This document shows, piece after piece, positions 52,809-63,779 of a stretch of 64,000 nucleotides of DNA. This DNA is from Amblyomma americanum (taxonomy: Eukaryota > Arthropoda > Arachnida > Ixodida > Ixodidae), in contig NC_135507.1 in assembly GCF_052857255.1 (NCBI RefSeq), positions 72,055,721-72,119,720 on the forward strand, given 5' to 3'. Positions within the stretch are counted from its first letter, which is position 1. Every line of letters begins with the position of its first letter. The notes below the pieces were generated by a model that ran no database searches, was not told the DNA's origin, and saw nothing but the letters and a program-made list of their open reading frames with translations. The position numbers and the translations under genes are program-made.

Positions 52809-54052
52809 TCAGCCGCGATGGCGCAAGTCCGAAGAGGGGTTGAGCGGCTCCACGATGTAATTCACAGGCGACGTTTGCTGGACGATGCGATAAGGACCGT
52901 GGTATTCTGTACGGAATTTTGACGACAATCCTGGTGGTGTGCCTGGAACCCAGAGCCAAACTAGGGATCCTATTGGAAAAACGTGTTGCCGGTTATCGTT
53001 ATCGTGATGATGCTTTTGGCGGCCTTGGGATGCCGATGTAAAAGAGCGCGCCAACTGGCGGCATTCCTTCGCATGCTTTGCGACTTCGGAGAGGGGCGTC
53101 CACTCGGAGGCGTCAGGAGTACATGGTAAGATGGTATCCATTGTGGACGACGGCTCACGCCCATACAGCAGGAAGAAGGGGGTAAAACCGGTGGTTGACT
53201 GCGTGGGGATGTTGTACGTGTACGTCACGAAAGGAAGGACAGCGTCCCAGTTGGTCTGATCCACTGCGACATACATCGTGAGCATGTCTCCGAGAGTACG
53301 ATTGAAGCGCTCGGTCAGCCCGCTAGTTTGGGGATGGTAGGCAGTGGTGGTCCAATGTACGATGCGACATTCGGTAAGCAGAGCTTCTATGACGTGGGAA
53401 AGGAAGACGCAGCCTCTGTCACTTAGGAGCTCGCGCGGCGCACCGTGTGATGAACAAAATGATGCAGCAGGAAGATCGCAACTTAGCGGGCAGTAGCAGC
53501 AGGAAGGGCGGCTGTCTCGGCATACCGGGTGAGGTGGTCGACGCCGACGATAATCCAACGGTTCCCAGAGACTGTACAAGGAAGCGGGCCGTAAAGGTCA
53601 ACGCCAACGCGATCGAAAAGACGTGCCGGGCAAGGGAGTGGTTGCAATTGGCCAGTCACACGAGGAGTGGATGTCTTCCGCCGCTGACAGGCGATGCGAG
53701 ATCGGACGTATTTCCGAACATAGGCGTACATGCTGCACCGATAGTAACGCTGAGAAAGTCTTTTGAATGTTTTCACCACACAAGTGTGCGCGCACTGAGG
53801 GTCGGTGTGGTAAGAGGCACAAATTTGATATCGTAAATGGCGGGGAATCGCGAGAAACCAGCGCCAACCATCAGGCATGTAGTTGCGGTGGTATAGAAGG
53901 CCGTCCCGGAGGGCAAAGTGCGGAGCTTGATGCCGCAATATTCTTGAAGGTGCAACGTTTTGTGACGAAGACACAGCGTCCATTAGGGAAGCAAGCCACG
54001 GGTCTTTCCGCTGCTCCGCAGGCATATCAGCGATGGTAAGAGACGAAAGCAC
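52809..54052 (-). pseudogene. Gypsy integrase (frameshifted)
   Basis: The first part reads through the N-terminal zinc-binding region (YHTDPQCAHTC, then SRIACQRRK) to the catalytic-core start (VGVDLYGPLP, first Asp) and ends at an in-frame stop after LPAATAR. A second frame supplies APRELLSDRG (second Asp) and HPQTSGLTERFNRT (catalytic Glu), then a C-terminal GPYRI segment. All three DDE residues are present but split across frames. In the zinc motif the first Cys of the C-x2-C pair appears as Arg (SRIAC). These are inactivating. Confidence 0.85.
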
Positions 54053-54554
54053 GGAATCTGCGCCGAAGAGCAGGCAGCGTCGCTGGGAATGGGAGACCGA
54101 GACAAAGCATCGGCGTCCATGTGCTTACGGCCGGAACGGTAGATAACGCGGATGTCAAACTCTTGAAGGGGAAGAGCGCATCGAGCGAAGCGACCGGATG
54201 AATTTTTAATAGACGATAACCAGAAGAGCGCATGGTGGTCTGTGACGACATCAAACCGGCGACTGTACAGATAGGGCCAGAATTTCGTTAGTGCCCATAC
54301 AATAGCTAAACATTCCTTCTCCGTGACGGAATATTTAGATTCAGCTTTGGTGAGCACGCGACTCGCATACGCAACTGCGTATCTTCAAACCCATCTTTTC
54401 GCTGAGCCAAGACAGCTCCAAGGCCGATGCCACTCGCATCCGTATGGACCTCGGTAGGTGATGTTGGGTCATAGTGTCGGAGCATTGGCGGCGAAGTCAA
54501 AAGATGGCGCAGGATATTGAATGCTTCGTTGCACTCGGCCGACCAGCCAGACAT
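53983..54554 (-). pseudogene. Gypsy RNase H (frameshifted)
   Basis: [17 protein letters not shown] carries the first Asp. In a different frame, [15 protein letters not shown] has the catalytic Glu and [11 protein letters not shown] the next Asp, followed by the ADALSR end. The frame changes near 54,370. Confidence 0.85.
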
Positions 54555-54656
54555 GTCATTGTTTCCGCCAAGTAGGTTCGTCAGCGCAGCAATGATTGAC
54601 GTGAAATTGCGTATGAAGCGCCGGAAATAGGAACACTAACCTATGAAGCTTCGAAG

Positions 54657-55315
54657 TTACATAAGCGACATAGGTTTAGGAAATTGCACCACAGCACGGA
54701 GCTTGGCTGGGTCAGGGAGAACGCCTTCCTTGAAGACGATGTGCCCCAAGATGGTCAACTTCCGAGCCGCGAAGTGGCACTTCTTGAGATTCAGGTGAAG
54801 GCCGGCATCAGTCAGGCAAGTCAAAACCTGCCGTAAGCGTGCGAGGCGAAATCGGCGGAAAAGACAACAATGCCATCCAAGTAGCAGAGGCATGTCTGCC
54901 ACTTGGACTTCTGCAAGATGTTATCCATCATCCTTTCGAATCTGGCGGGCACGTTGCACAGACCGAACGGCATCACATTGAACTCATAGAGGCCGTCGGG
55001 TGTGACAAATGCTGCCTTTTCTTTGTCACGTGCAGCCATCGGTACTTGCCAGTAGCCGGAACGTAGGTCAAGGGAAGAAAAGTACTCAGCGCCTTGGAGG
55101 CAATCAAGAGCATCGTCGATGCGGGGAAGAGGGTAACTGTCCTTGTGGGTAATTTTGTTGAGGCGGCGGTAGTCGACACAAAATCGGATTGAACCATCTT
55201 TCCTCTTTACAAGTACCACCGGCGAAGACCAAGGGCTGTGAGACGGACGGATGGCACCCCGGTGTATTATGTCCTCAACTTGTTTGCTAATCATGCGGCA
55301 CTCTGCCGCCAACAC
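54657..55315 (-). pseudogene. Gypsy reverse transcriptase (mutated YxDD)
   Basis: Conserved blocks are present: SPWSSPVVLVKRKDGSIRFC, VDYRRLNKIT, DSYPLPRIDDAL, FSSLDLRSGYWQV (first catalytic Asp), FNVMPFGLCNVPA. The catalytic box reads YLDGIVVFS where YxDD is required, so the second Asp is Gly. A frameshift near 54,840 separates the thumb region (LNLKKCHFAARKLTILGHIV). Confidence 0.9.
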
Positions 55316-55330
55316 ACGGTATGGCTGCTG

Positions 55331-56165
55331 TCAAAAAGACTGGTGAGATCCGGTCTCTATACGATGAGTGACGGTGGAAGTCCAGCCTAAAGGAGTGTGA
55401 GCGACATTGGAGCAAAACGTGTACAGAAGGGCTGAGAGCTGCGTCCGGTGGGCAGAAGGAACAGCGTCGTCGGGCAATAGATCAAATGCCGAATCGGAAT
55501 GAAGAGCGTTGATGCAGGAACTGCGGGAGGTCACGGGGGCATCCAGGTCAGAGAGAAAGAAGGTGGGCAGGTTAAATTGAACCAGGAGACTCGCCATGTA
55601 GCAGGGTAAGCGGGCAAGGAGGTGGATTGTATGTAAGCATCTTCGTGAGACTTCCGTGAACATCGAGAACAGCAGACAGTAGTGGCAGGTTTTTGCGGTG
55701 GACAAAGGAAGAAGATGGCGTAAATAAAACGGTGACGGCCGGTGCTGTAGGACACGAGAAGGATACAAGCGCTGAAGCCTCCGGAGCGACATGGATGGCT
55801 TCAGTGACAGTGAGCTTCTGCGGACACACGAAATGGAGGTCGTCGGCCAGTTCGTCACGCAATGCAGAAAATTCTACCTCAGCACGTGCGCAGTCGATCA
55901 CGGCGTTATCCCACCCGAGAATCACGTCGTGGGAACAAGACGGCAGGACCAAGAATTCGACACTGTACAAAATGTCAGGAATGACAACCCGCACTGTGCA
56001 TGTGGCCAAAGGTGCAATCCTCTCTTCAGTTGCAGTGCGAAGCGACAAACCAGAAAATGATGTTGTCACTTTACGTAAGCGACGGCATAGTCTCTCATCA
56101 ATCACTGACACAGCAGCACCCTAGTCGACAAGCGCGGACACAGGCAGACCATCGGCAGAAACCAC
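55331..56165 (-). pseudogene. Gypsy aspartic protease region (stop in active site)
   Basis: The active-site motif reads A-L-V-D-stop-G-A-A-V-S-V-I-D-E: an amber codon replaces the central residue of the D-T/S-G triad at about 56,122-56,124. Downstream protease flap and the conserved VILGWD motif (HDVILGWDN) follow. The linker to the reverse transcriptase is frameshifted. Confidence 0.85.
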
Positions 56166-56242
56166 TAGAATGTTCGTGGGAGAACGATGAGGCCTTGAAC
56201 TGTTCGAAGAGCACGCAGTTCTTGCCTCTGGAACTGCGGAAC

Positions 56243-57484
56243 TTAGTTTCCCTCGTCAGCGGACATAGGGCGATGGCTCATAGGCGACAGTGAACGGCAA
56301 CGTGGGAACAGGGATCGACGGGTCATATACGAACGCTGGTCGGTGACGTACGCTTCCAGAGGTGGAGCAGTCCGAAGCAGCTGAGGTGAACCGGCAGAAG
56401 GCACAAACGCTGGAGGGGCAACCATGCGGCAACGACAGAGGCGGGCCACGCGGCCGGGGCAACCGCACGAAAAGCATATAGGACGATTGTCCGGTGTGCG
56501 CCGAGGGTTCTAATGTGGCGAGGAGGGAGGATGAAGCAGGGCCGCTGGTGGGACCGGTGCCGGACGCAGGACAGGCTGACTGGGTGGAAAGGGCACAGGC
56601 CGAGGCCGCCCAGCCACGGCGGCGTACGTCAAAAGCGTCGCCACAGGATTGGAGGGGCTATAACGTGCGCGGCTTCGGCGTACGGCAAAGGAGGGACGAA
56701 AGGAACTTCAAGCAGGGTAGGAAGAGCCTCGGCGACTTGTTCTCGGATGACGCGTTGAAGTGGAGGCACAAAAGGAGAGGCAGTGTCAGGACTCAGGTGA
56801 ACGAGAGAGCTGATGAGCAACTTCTTCGCAAACAAACTGCTTTATCTGGGGTAACAGTGGCAACTGGTCGGGGTCAGACGTCAAAGCCGCCAGAGGCTCC
56901 GGGTGCGAGAGTGGAGAGCGAGTGAGAAGACGGCGCTTGCGTAGCTCGTTGTAGCTCTGGCATTGGGCAATGACATCGACGACGGTTGCTATATTTTTGG
57001 CCAGAAGCATCTGAAACTCGTCGTTGTCGATGCCCTTCAGGATATGATCGATCTTGGTGCGCTCCGGCATCGAAGAATCGACACACTTACACAGGTCCAC
57101 CACATCCTCAATGTAGCTGGTGAAATTTTCACCAGGCAGCTGAGCCCGAGCACGTAGGCATTGCTCGGCGTGCAACTTGCGCACCGCAGGCCAGCCGAAG
57201 ACGTCGGCGAAATTCTGCTTGAAGGCGGACCACGATGTGATGTCAGCCTCGTGGCTGCGGTACCACAGATTCGCAACGTTCACGAGATAGAAGATGACGT
57301 TGTTCAGTTTGAGGGCATCATCCCATTTGTTATGGGTGCTGACCTGCTCGTACGAGGCTATCCAATCCTCGACGTCATGGTCCCCGGTACCACTGAATAC
57401 AGCAGGATCGCGCTGGCGCAAAGCTCCAGCGCAGACGACGGTCGGCAGCAGTGCGGCAGGACTGGGGCCGGAATCTTCAGGCAT
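56243..57484 (-). pseudogene. Gypsy gag with damaged zinc knuckle
   Basis: The start MPEDSGPSPAALLP leads into a retrotransposon-gag core (FSGTGDHDVEDWIASYEQV, NNVIFYLVNVANLWY, WSAFKQNFADVFG). The C-terminal part is frameshifted. The nucleocapsid zinc knuckle reads C-F-S-C-G-C-P-G-R-V-A-R-L-C: spacing is CCHC-like but the His is Arg. Confidence 0.85.
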
Positions 57485-57529
57485 GGTGATGACCGGAAGC
57501 GTACGGCTTCAAAGCTGCACGACGTCAGC

Positions 57530-57547
57530 AAATCCCCACCTCCACCA
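57530..57547 (-). other. Candidate primer-binding site
   Basis: Two bases inside the 5' LTR the element strand reads TGGTGGAGGTGGGGATTT, beginning TGG as required to pair with a tRNA 3' CCA. Donor tRNA not assigned. Confidence 0.5.
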
Positions 57548-57549
57548 AG

Positions 57550-57757
57550 TGAAAGTGGGTTTGTGCACAAATAGATCAGGAGAGAGAGTTCACAGCGGGT
57601 GACACAAAAAGGCGGGCAGCGCCAACGGCCAGTCCAAAACCAAGTGATCTCGTGCAGCGCGGCGATGCTTCGTCTTTCATCGGCACCTCGTCTTCATCGG
57701 TGCTTCGTCAGTGATCTGCCTATGTGGCATCAGGCGCGGCCGTCATGGTTCGCTACA
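57550..57757 (-). repeat. Ty3/gypsy 5' LTR
   Basis: 208 bp; on the element strand it starts TGTAGCGAACCATGACGG and ends CCCACTTTCA. It differs from the 3' LTR by a partial internal duplication of tcgtctttcatcgg-type sequence. Confidence 0.9.
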
Positions 57758-58879
57758 CTGACAAGGTATCAAGACGCCCCCCCCCACGTGCCAGAACATT
57801 TGAAATCAGCTGAAAAAGCTGAACAAGTGTCTGCAGTTCCAATAAATCTCGTTGGTAAATAAAAAAAATAGCTGTAAGGCCCACGTCCCTAATTCAGACT
57901 GCCAGTCTATTCAAACTCGCTTTTTGGCCCTGTCAACAAAAAGTGCATTAAAAAGGCTCCCATTATTTTGAACTCACAAAATAAGAACAAAATTTTGTTC
58001 TCTCTGAAGCTTAAATTATTGAGACTGAACTGTTATCAAAAATAAAGAAAAGCATGGGCACTGAAGAGGAAGGAAGAAACTCGGACAAACACGCAATCCC
58101 AAATGAAAACCAAACAGCACAAAGATAAAGATGACGGAAAACTAAAAACTACGGCCCAACTTTCAATCTGGAAAACATTTACTTCTGTTTAACATCAAAA
58201 TATTATATTATAAAATCATAACATATTTCTCAAACTAAAATGGCATGTTAAAAAGAAAGTAAAAAAACACAACAGCCTTCTTACGAAAAAGACTTCGATG
58301 CAAAGGACTACGGGTAAATGGGACTGCATAATGGCATGAAACACGCACTGACGTAGAAATTTAACTGTGACCATGTTTGAAAGAAACCCTAATTTATATA
58401 AGAACATAAATACATTTGAACTGGCTAATACTGCACATTGTACGATTGCAACAATGTTCCTTCTTATTCTATAAGAAAGTGTGGACATCTGTTTGAAGCA
58501 TAGTCGAACAAAAAGGAATGATCTTTAAACCATCTTTGTGATAAAGACATGCTTAAAACAGCAATTCTGATCTTCCAGTATGTTTTACTGAACAGCTGTC
58601 TGCAGATGGATGAAAGGCCTAAATATGTTGGACCACACTAAATATAATCACCAAAATTTGAGCTTTTGAGGACCATGGTGAAACACTTTAGCCACTCTGC
58701 CACTAAGCGACCAGTTCCCATATATATTCGAGTAAAAGGGCTACCCTCATGTAAGATCCTCATCCCCAACTCTGCAAACGGTATTAAAAAAATGTGTCAG
58801 CCAAAGGAATTCTCTCTCGCCCGCACAATTTTGCTCGCATGGCAAGTTCCGCTAGGAGCGAATGGAATGATCAGCTCAC
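57758..58879. other. Gene 1 intron, no other feature
   Basis: AT-rich sequence between the gypsy element and the next exon. Confidence 0.5.
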
Positions 58880-58995
58880 CTGTCCCTGTGAGTGGATGTG
58901 GCCAAACGTGTGCTCAGCCGACCGGGCCAGAAAGGGGCTGGACGAAGACCGGACCGTGGCGGTTACGACCGAGTCACCCCCACCACTGCAGGCAC
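58880..58995 (-). CDS. Gene 1, internal exon
   Basis: The minus-strand acceptor acatttgcctctgcag and donor GGACAG|GTGAGC bound 116 nt. Two bases complete a Ser codon begun upstream; 38 codons follow and end in phase 0. The peptide is ACSGGGDSVVTATVRSSSSP, then FLARSAEHTFGHIHSQGQ. Ser-rich then a His/Phe-containing stretch. A second AG 10 bases downstream gives an immediate stop, so the first acceptor is chosen. Fits both neighbours in phase. Confidence 0.65.
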
Positions 58996-61463
58996 CTGCA
59001 GAGGCAAATGTTTTATCAGCATGAGTACCCGATCCAACAAGAAAAACCAAAAATTAGGGGGTCTCACAAGAATAAATGGGGGAGGGAAGCTCCACAGGCT
59101 GTTTAGTAGCATGGTACAGTAGTAACCCATGTTTCGAGCAACCTGGAACCAGTTGCGAGAGAGTGTCAATGTTAACTTTTTGACACGCTATGTGCACAAT
59201 TGTGTTCGAAGCGAACTTGGAAATTTTTCTGAAAGTGGGCTGCACCTAGCAGCACTTTCTTTGTTTCAGGTGAATTGCACATCCTTCATCTCACAAATGA
59301 GCTGCTTTTTTTAATGCCATATAGCGAACGCAGTAAATAATATATTTCCCAAAACAGCCAGCAGGATATCACGTCGACCATCCTTTCTGAGCAGACATAT
59401 TTTGCCACCAGTAATGACATTATTTTTTTTCTTAATTTCAAGCATAATGTGCACCTTCGAAACAGAAATATTTTCATGACCCTTTGAGTGTTTACCTGAA
59501 AAGTTGTGACGTTTCGATGTTGCAACTTTCATCAGTTATGACATTTTTTACGAAATTTTGCACACCCCTGCAAAAAATCAACCGCCAGTATCTTGAGCTC
59601 AAAATCTGGAAAATTTCTTTCTTAGGCCTGAGTATACTATTTAGACGGGAAAATATTTCATTTCGATGGAAACAAAAAATGCCACCATGTCAGAGGGTTA
59701 ACACACAGCAGAAACCGTGGTGGTTTGCAACTGCGTCAGTCCTGATATCTTGCTAAACTACCTGAAGTTTTCTTGTTCAGGTGCATCAATGTATGCCGTG
59801 TGTTATATGTTGAATCTGTCAAGTAAATCCTTTTGCATTTTGATTGCATGCTAATTCTTTTCCGTCATGCATGAACCCCAAAAGCGAGAAATTTGGCTGA
59901 ATCCTGTATATAGAACTATAGTGAAACCTTGTAAATGGGTAAAGAATCATAGGTGAAGAATCATAAAATATTAGTTTGATACTGATGAAACCTGTAAAAT
60001 AAAATTTTGCTAAAAACTCATGCTGGAGAAGCAAAGTTTAATCAGCGAAAGAACGGCAACTGGGAGAGACCTTTTTCGAAGCCACTCACAGTGATTGCAG
60101 GGGCCGCAAAAAACTGAGCGGAAAATGCCAGCTATGGCGGCTTCCTCGCTTTATAGTGGTGTTGCATAAAAAATTGGATGTGAGGGTGAACGTTGCTGCC
60201 GTTTTCACCACCTCCGGACCATGTCTAGGTTTCGAGGCACTATCTACATGTGCAAGCAGTGCAGACAGGTGTAGACCGCTTGGCAACCAGCTGTTGTCGC
60301 CGCTATATCTTTTGTGGCGCTCTTGGCAAATGCAAGGTAAAGCCCAAACCGTGGCACAAACTCTTGCGCACCACCCCTAGACACACGTGTAGTGAAGCAA
60401 AGCCTGCTGCCTGCCATCCGAGTAGGCACAGCTTGGCACTCGCCAGTTCGATTTATCCATTGTATGGAAAACTGCATTCCACATATAAAGTAAGAAATGC
60501 ATGTGTTTTTGAAAATATTTAGGAACAATTCGATGTAGCTAATAATGCACAATATCCGCATTCATTATAAAGAGGCTTGATAGGACTGTAATTTCTGTCT
60601 CTAAGGCTGGGGTTCTCAGTCTTTCAAAGGGATCCTGAGGATAAACTGAAATTAGCCTATATCGAAGACTGTGGAATTCTAAAGACAAAGAAACTACTCT
60701 CACCTAAAACGCATCTTTTATAAGGCAGAAAAGAAAAAAATAAATGAATGAAAAACGTGTTGCCATCACTGGCAGATTTCACAAGTAAACTGCGTGCACC
60801 GACTCCAAATTTTGTGTGTGGACCCTACAAGCAAGAACATGCCATGATTCACTTCAAAACAATGACAACCTGTCTTTCTAGGTACGGGAATCATGTTTTT
60901 GAATCGAACGATGAGAAAATTTATGAAATAAATTTTCTTAGTTATAAATGCTTTTTTTTTTGCTGCTTAGAAAATAAAGTGAAAATATGAAATGAAAATA
61001 TGATACATCACATTGAGCACCACAATATAGAAGAAACGACGATTTATAATTTTCATTGCACATTGAAAATTGCATAAGACACGATCAGACATCTGATGTG
61101 ACAATTCTGCTCAAGCAATCAGATTTACCTTCGATGATTACTCTGATGCTTTTACTCTATGCTGAAGCTGCACATACATGACGGAATTTTTCTGGAGGAA
61201 TGCTCGCATAAAGATGAGTAGTTCTAGAATCGTTCGTGGTAGGTAAGCCCAAGAAGCCGATCTGCTTCAAGAACGAGCCCATTCCGTTTCATTAGCACAA
61301 CTAAAAGACCTGGATTTCTGTGTGTGGGGTAAGGAATTTCAAATATTTAGAATAATAAAAGTGCAGTACGAATCAGATCGAGTACTAATTACTATTTGCA
61401 AAATATTAAAAATTTTGAATATTCACACACCCCTAGCTGTAACACTCTTTCGATGCTACTCAC
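58996..61463 (-). other. Gene 1 intron
   Basis: 2.47 kb, AT-rich, containing a diverged family D fragment at 60,740-60,965; no other exon with clean splice sites was seen. Confidence 0.5.
60740..60965 (+). repeat. Family D repeat, diverged
   Basis: Shares ctgcgtgcaccgactccaaat, ttcacttcaaaac and gaaaattt-tg-aataaattttctt order with 46,560-46,950. Confidence 0.5.
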
Positions 61464-61562
61464 TGCTGGGGCTGGCCGAATCTTCCTTGGGGGTGCTGTC
61501 TTCGGGCCGAGCGCCTTCCACGCTGGGCGGACTGCTTTGAGGCTGCGGCTGGTTGCTGGGGC
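61464..61562 (-). CDS. Gene 1, Pro/Ser/Glu-rich exon
   Basis: The minus-strand acceptor cgtgtgtctcatgtccag and donor CCCAGCA|GTGAGT bound 99 nt: two bases, 32 codons, one base. The peptide starts PSNQPQPQSSPPSVEG, then ARPEDSTPKEDSASPS. It is low complexity, acidic and Pro/Ser-rich, as expected in a disordered linker. The carried A plus GT of the next exon gives Ser. Upstream exons lie beyond or were not recognised. The gene must extend further 5'. Confidence 0.6.
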
Positions 61563-61799
61563 CTGGACATGAGACACACGATGGTCTCTCAAGACTCGCA
61601 CTGAAGCAGTATGCGCTACTTCTACCAGCTGAGTGCAAAATCCAAATAGACGGTCCGCCTTTGAAAGGTAGCCCACCCTTGCTTTTTTCCATTCCTTCGA
61701 AAACATCAAACTACTCCTAAGAACCCGAGCGCTTTTTAGTTCAGCTGACCTATGGCTGCCCCTCTTAAAAGGGGAACAAAATACATTATTGTGTTTTAA

Positions 61800-61925
61800 C
61801 AACAAAGACGCAACTCTCACTGAAAACAGTGCTTCTATTATAAGCTACAGAAGCTCAGAAAATGAAATACAGGTGTTGTCACCTCCGGCCATTTTCGTAA
61901 GGAAACTGAAGTGCTTCTGGAGAGT
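61800..61925 (+). repeat. Family D fragment
   Basis: Blocks ctctcactgaaaa-agtgctt, attataagctacagaa and aggtgttgtcacc; cut by a family H copy at 61,929. Confidence 0.45.
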
Positions 61926-61928
61926 TTT

Positions 61929-62240
61929 GTAGCGATAGCTACAATACGGTAGCATTTCGAGCCTTCAGCGTGGCGGCGCCGCCACGTTGTCATATGGTTC
62001 GTCACATGGTTGGTCACGTGACCAGCCACGTGGTGCAGAGCAGCTGCTGCTGCTGCTGCTGGCGGTGCGGCCCGCCGGCGAACCCGAGCTGCAACAGCTG
62101 TGTGCGTGCGCTGTGTCAAGTGGGACGAAGATGAAGAAGGAACGTCCAGTGAAACGGAGCGGCAAAAGGCAAGGCGAAAGGCAATTCGACTGAGCAAGTT
62201 CCACCCAGCCAGCTGTAGCTATCGCGTCACTCCAGGTTTA
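61929..62240 (+). repeat. Family H repeat, copy 2
   Basis: It begins GTAGCGATAGCTACA and ends near gctgtagctatcgcg, so the termini are inverted (GCGATAGCTAC / GTAGCTATCGC). It contains GTCACGTGACCA, CCACGTGG, a (CTG)n run and an open stretch VKWDEDEEGTSSETERQKAR. It is TIR-bearing and probably non-autonomous. Confidence 0.75.
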
Positions 62241-63779
62241 ACCAAGGCTAAACCAATTTTTTTTTTGTGCATGGATCACTGAGGCTGGGTTACACCACTA
62301 TATTCATTTTTGAACGATAATCATGGAGTCATTCAAAGGATGGATTGCCACCGTGACCCTCGTGACCCTTCTCAAAGAAAGGTGTGAACTCGCTGTCACC
62401 AGAGCTGGCATGCATGACAAGCTTGATGCTTGACAGCGCGCAATGATACAACGATACAATACAAACAGGCGCAATGAAATGGCTCCCTCGCTTGCGGCTC
62501 AGCTGAGTATCAGTAAACCGAACAGCAAATGGTTCGGTAGTGTCGGATTCAGGCACACTTGCAACTGATCATCTGGAAAAGCGACTGCCAGCATGAGCGA
62601 GCCAGGTGAACGACGCATAATTCGAGTGCTCACCACTCGCACCTCGCGCAACTACACACACGGCGATGCAGCCGTGCCGATATTCCCAAGCCTGCCTTGC
62701 GTGCACCTGCGTACATGCACAGCAGAGAGTGCAAAATATGTAAGTAAATGTTTCTTTTTAAAAAGTCCGGGTAAAAAGTTTGGGGTGCACAACTTATGCA
62801 AGTAAATATGGTATATATGACTGCTCACAAGTGTGATATAAACGAATAATGTGCAACCAGTCACCCAAAGAGCATCACAGTGTGACCGCTCTAGTCAAAA
62901 CACAAAGTGCAACGCTTGCTCACATGCAGTCATAACAAAGTGAAAAACTTGCAGTCCACTGTCTACATTGATAACAGACTGCACTGCTGCAGGGCTGCGT
63001 TTAATGCTCTGAGATGCTGACTTTCTTTGTGGCAATGGGATCAGTGTTCTTAGCGCAATTACATGTTCTCTCATCACTGCATGTTTCGCAAATACCGTGT
63101 GAAAAAGAAAAGGCCGAAAAGCAAGATCACAGGCACAAGAGCTCGTGTGAGTGACTGATCCAGCTTTGCGGCCTTGCCTGTTTCACGCTGTACTTGCCAA
63201 ATATGCATCCACTCCAACTCGCCCAATTCAGCATCCTCGTGCCCTCAAAAGTCACCATGCCCTCATGTCCGCCATCATTTTTTCGTCTATTATATTTTTT
63301 CTTAACCTTCTTTATGGCTGTGCATTCAGTGTGGACTTCCATAAAGAAACGGGTGCTCTCTATGCGAAGACCTAACATAAAGCCACAGGATGGTGTAACA
63401 GTTAACATAGGTTCACATAGGCCTAACAATTAAGCTAACCTAGGCCTTGTGCTCAGACCAAACACTGCATGCTACATGCCAAAAGCCACAAATGCCGACA
63501 TTAAATGCATTGCTGGATTAAAAGTGCACATTCTGGTTAGTAATATTTGTTTGCACTCAAATTCGCCAGCTCAGCTGACGCCCAAAGAACCAACTACACA
63601 ATGCGGCCGGAAGTACATGAGCAAACACATAAGGCAGCATTAAAAAAAATGGTAGAAGACTTAGCATACAGGTAGTTCGGCTAGATGCGAATTAAATGCG
63701 CTAGAACTTTGGTTTCAGTTAGAGGCTCGGTTTTCGAAGTCAAGCATGCTTGAGAATAAAGATCAGCGAAATCGGACTT
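62241..63779. other. No recognised feature
   Basis: 1.5 kb with no identified repeat family, exon or regulatory cluster. Confidence 0.4.

Larger units (their letters stand above)
52506..57757 (-). mobile_element. Degenerate Ty3/gypsy LTR retrotransposon
   Basis: A 5.25-kb element on the minus strand: LTR, gag, protease, reverse transcriptase, RNase H, integrase, LTR. That domain order defines Ty3/gypsy. It lies in a gene 1 intron, in the same orientation as the gene. LTRs differ by substitutions and indels. Several frameshifts, stop codons and catalytic changes show it is inactive. The five bases outside the two LTRs (gtcag and ctagt on the element strand) do not match, so no target-site duplication remains. 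Confidence 0.93.
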
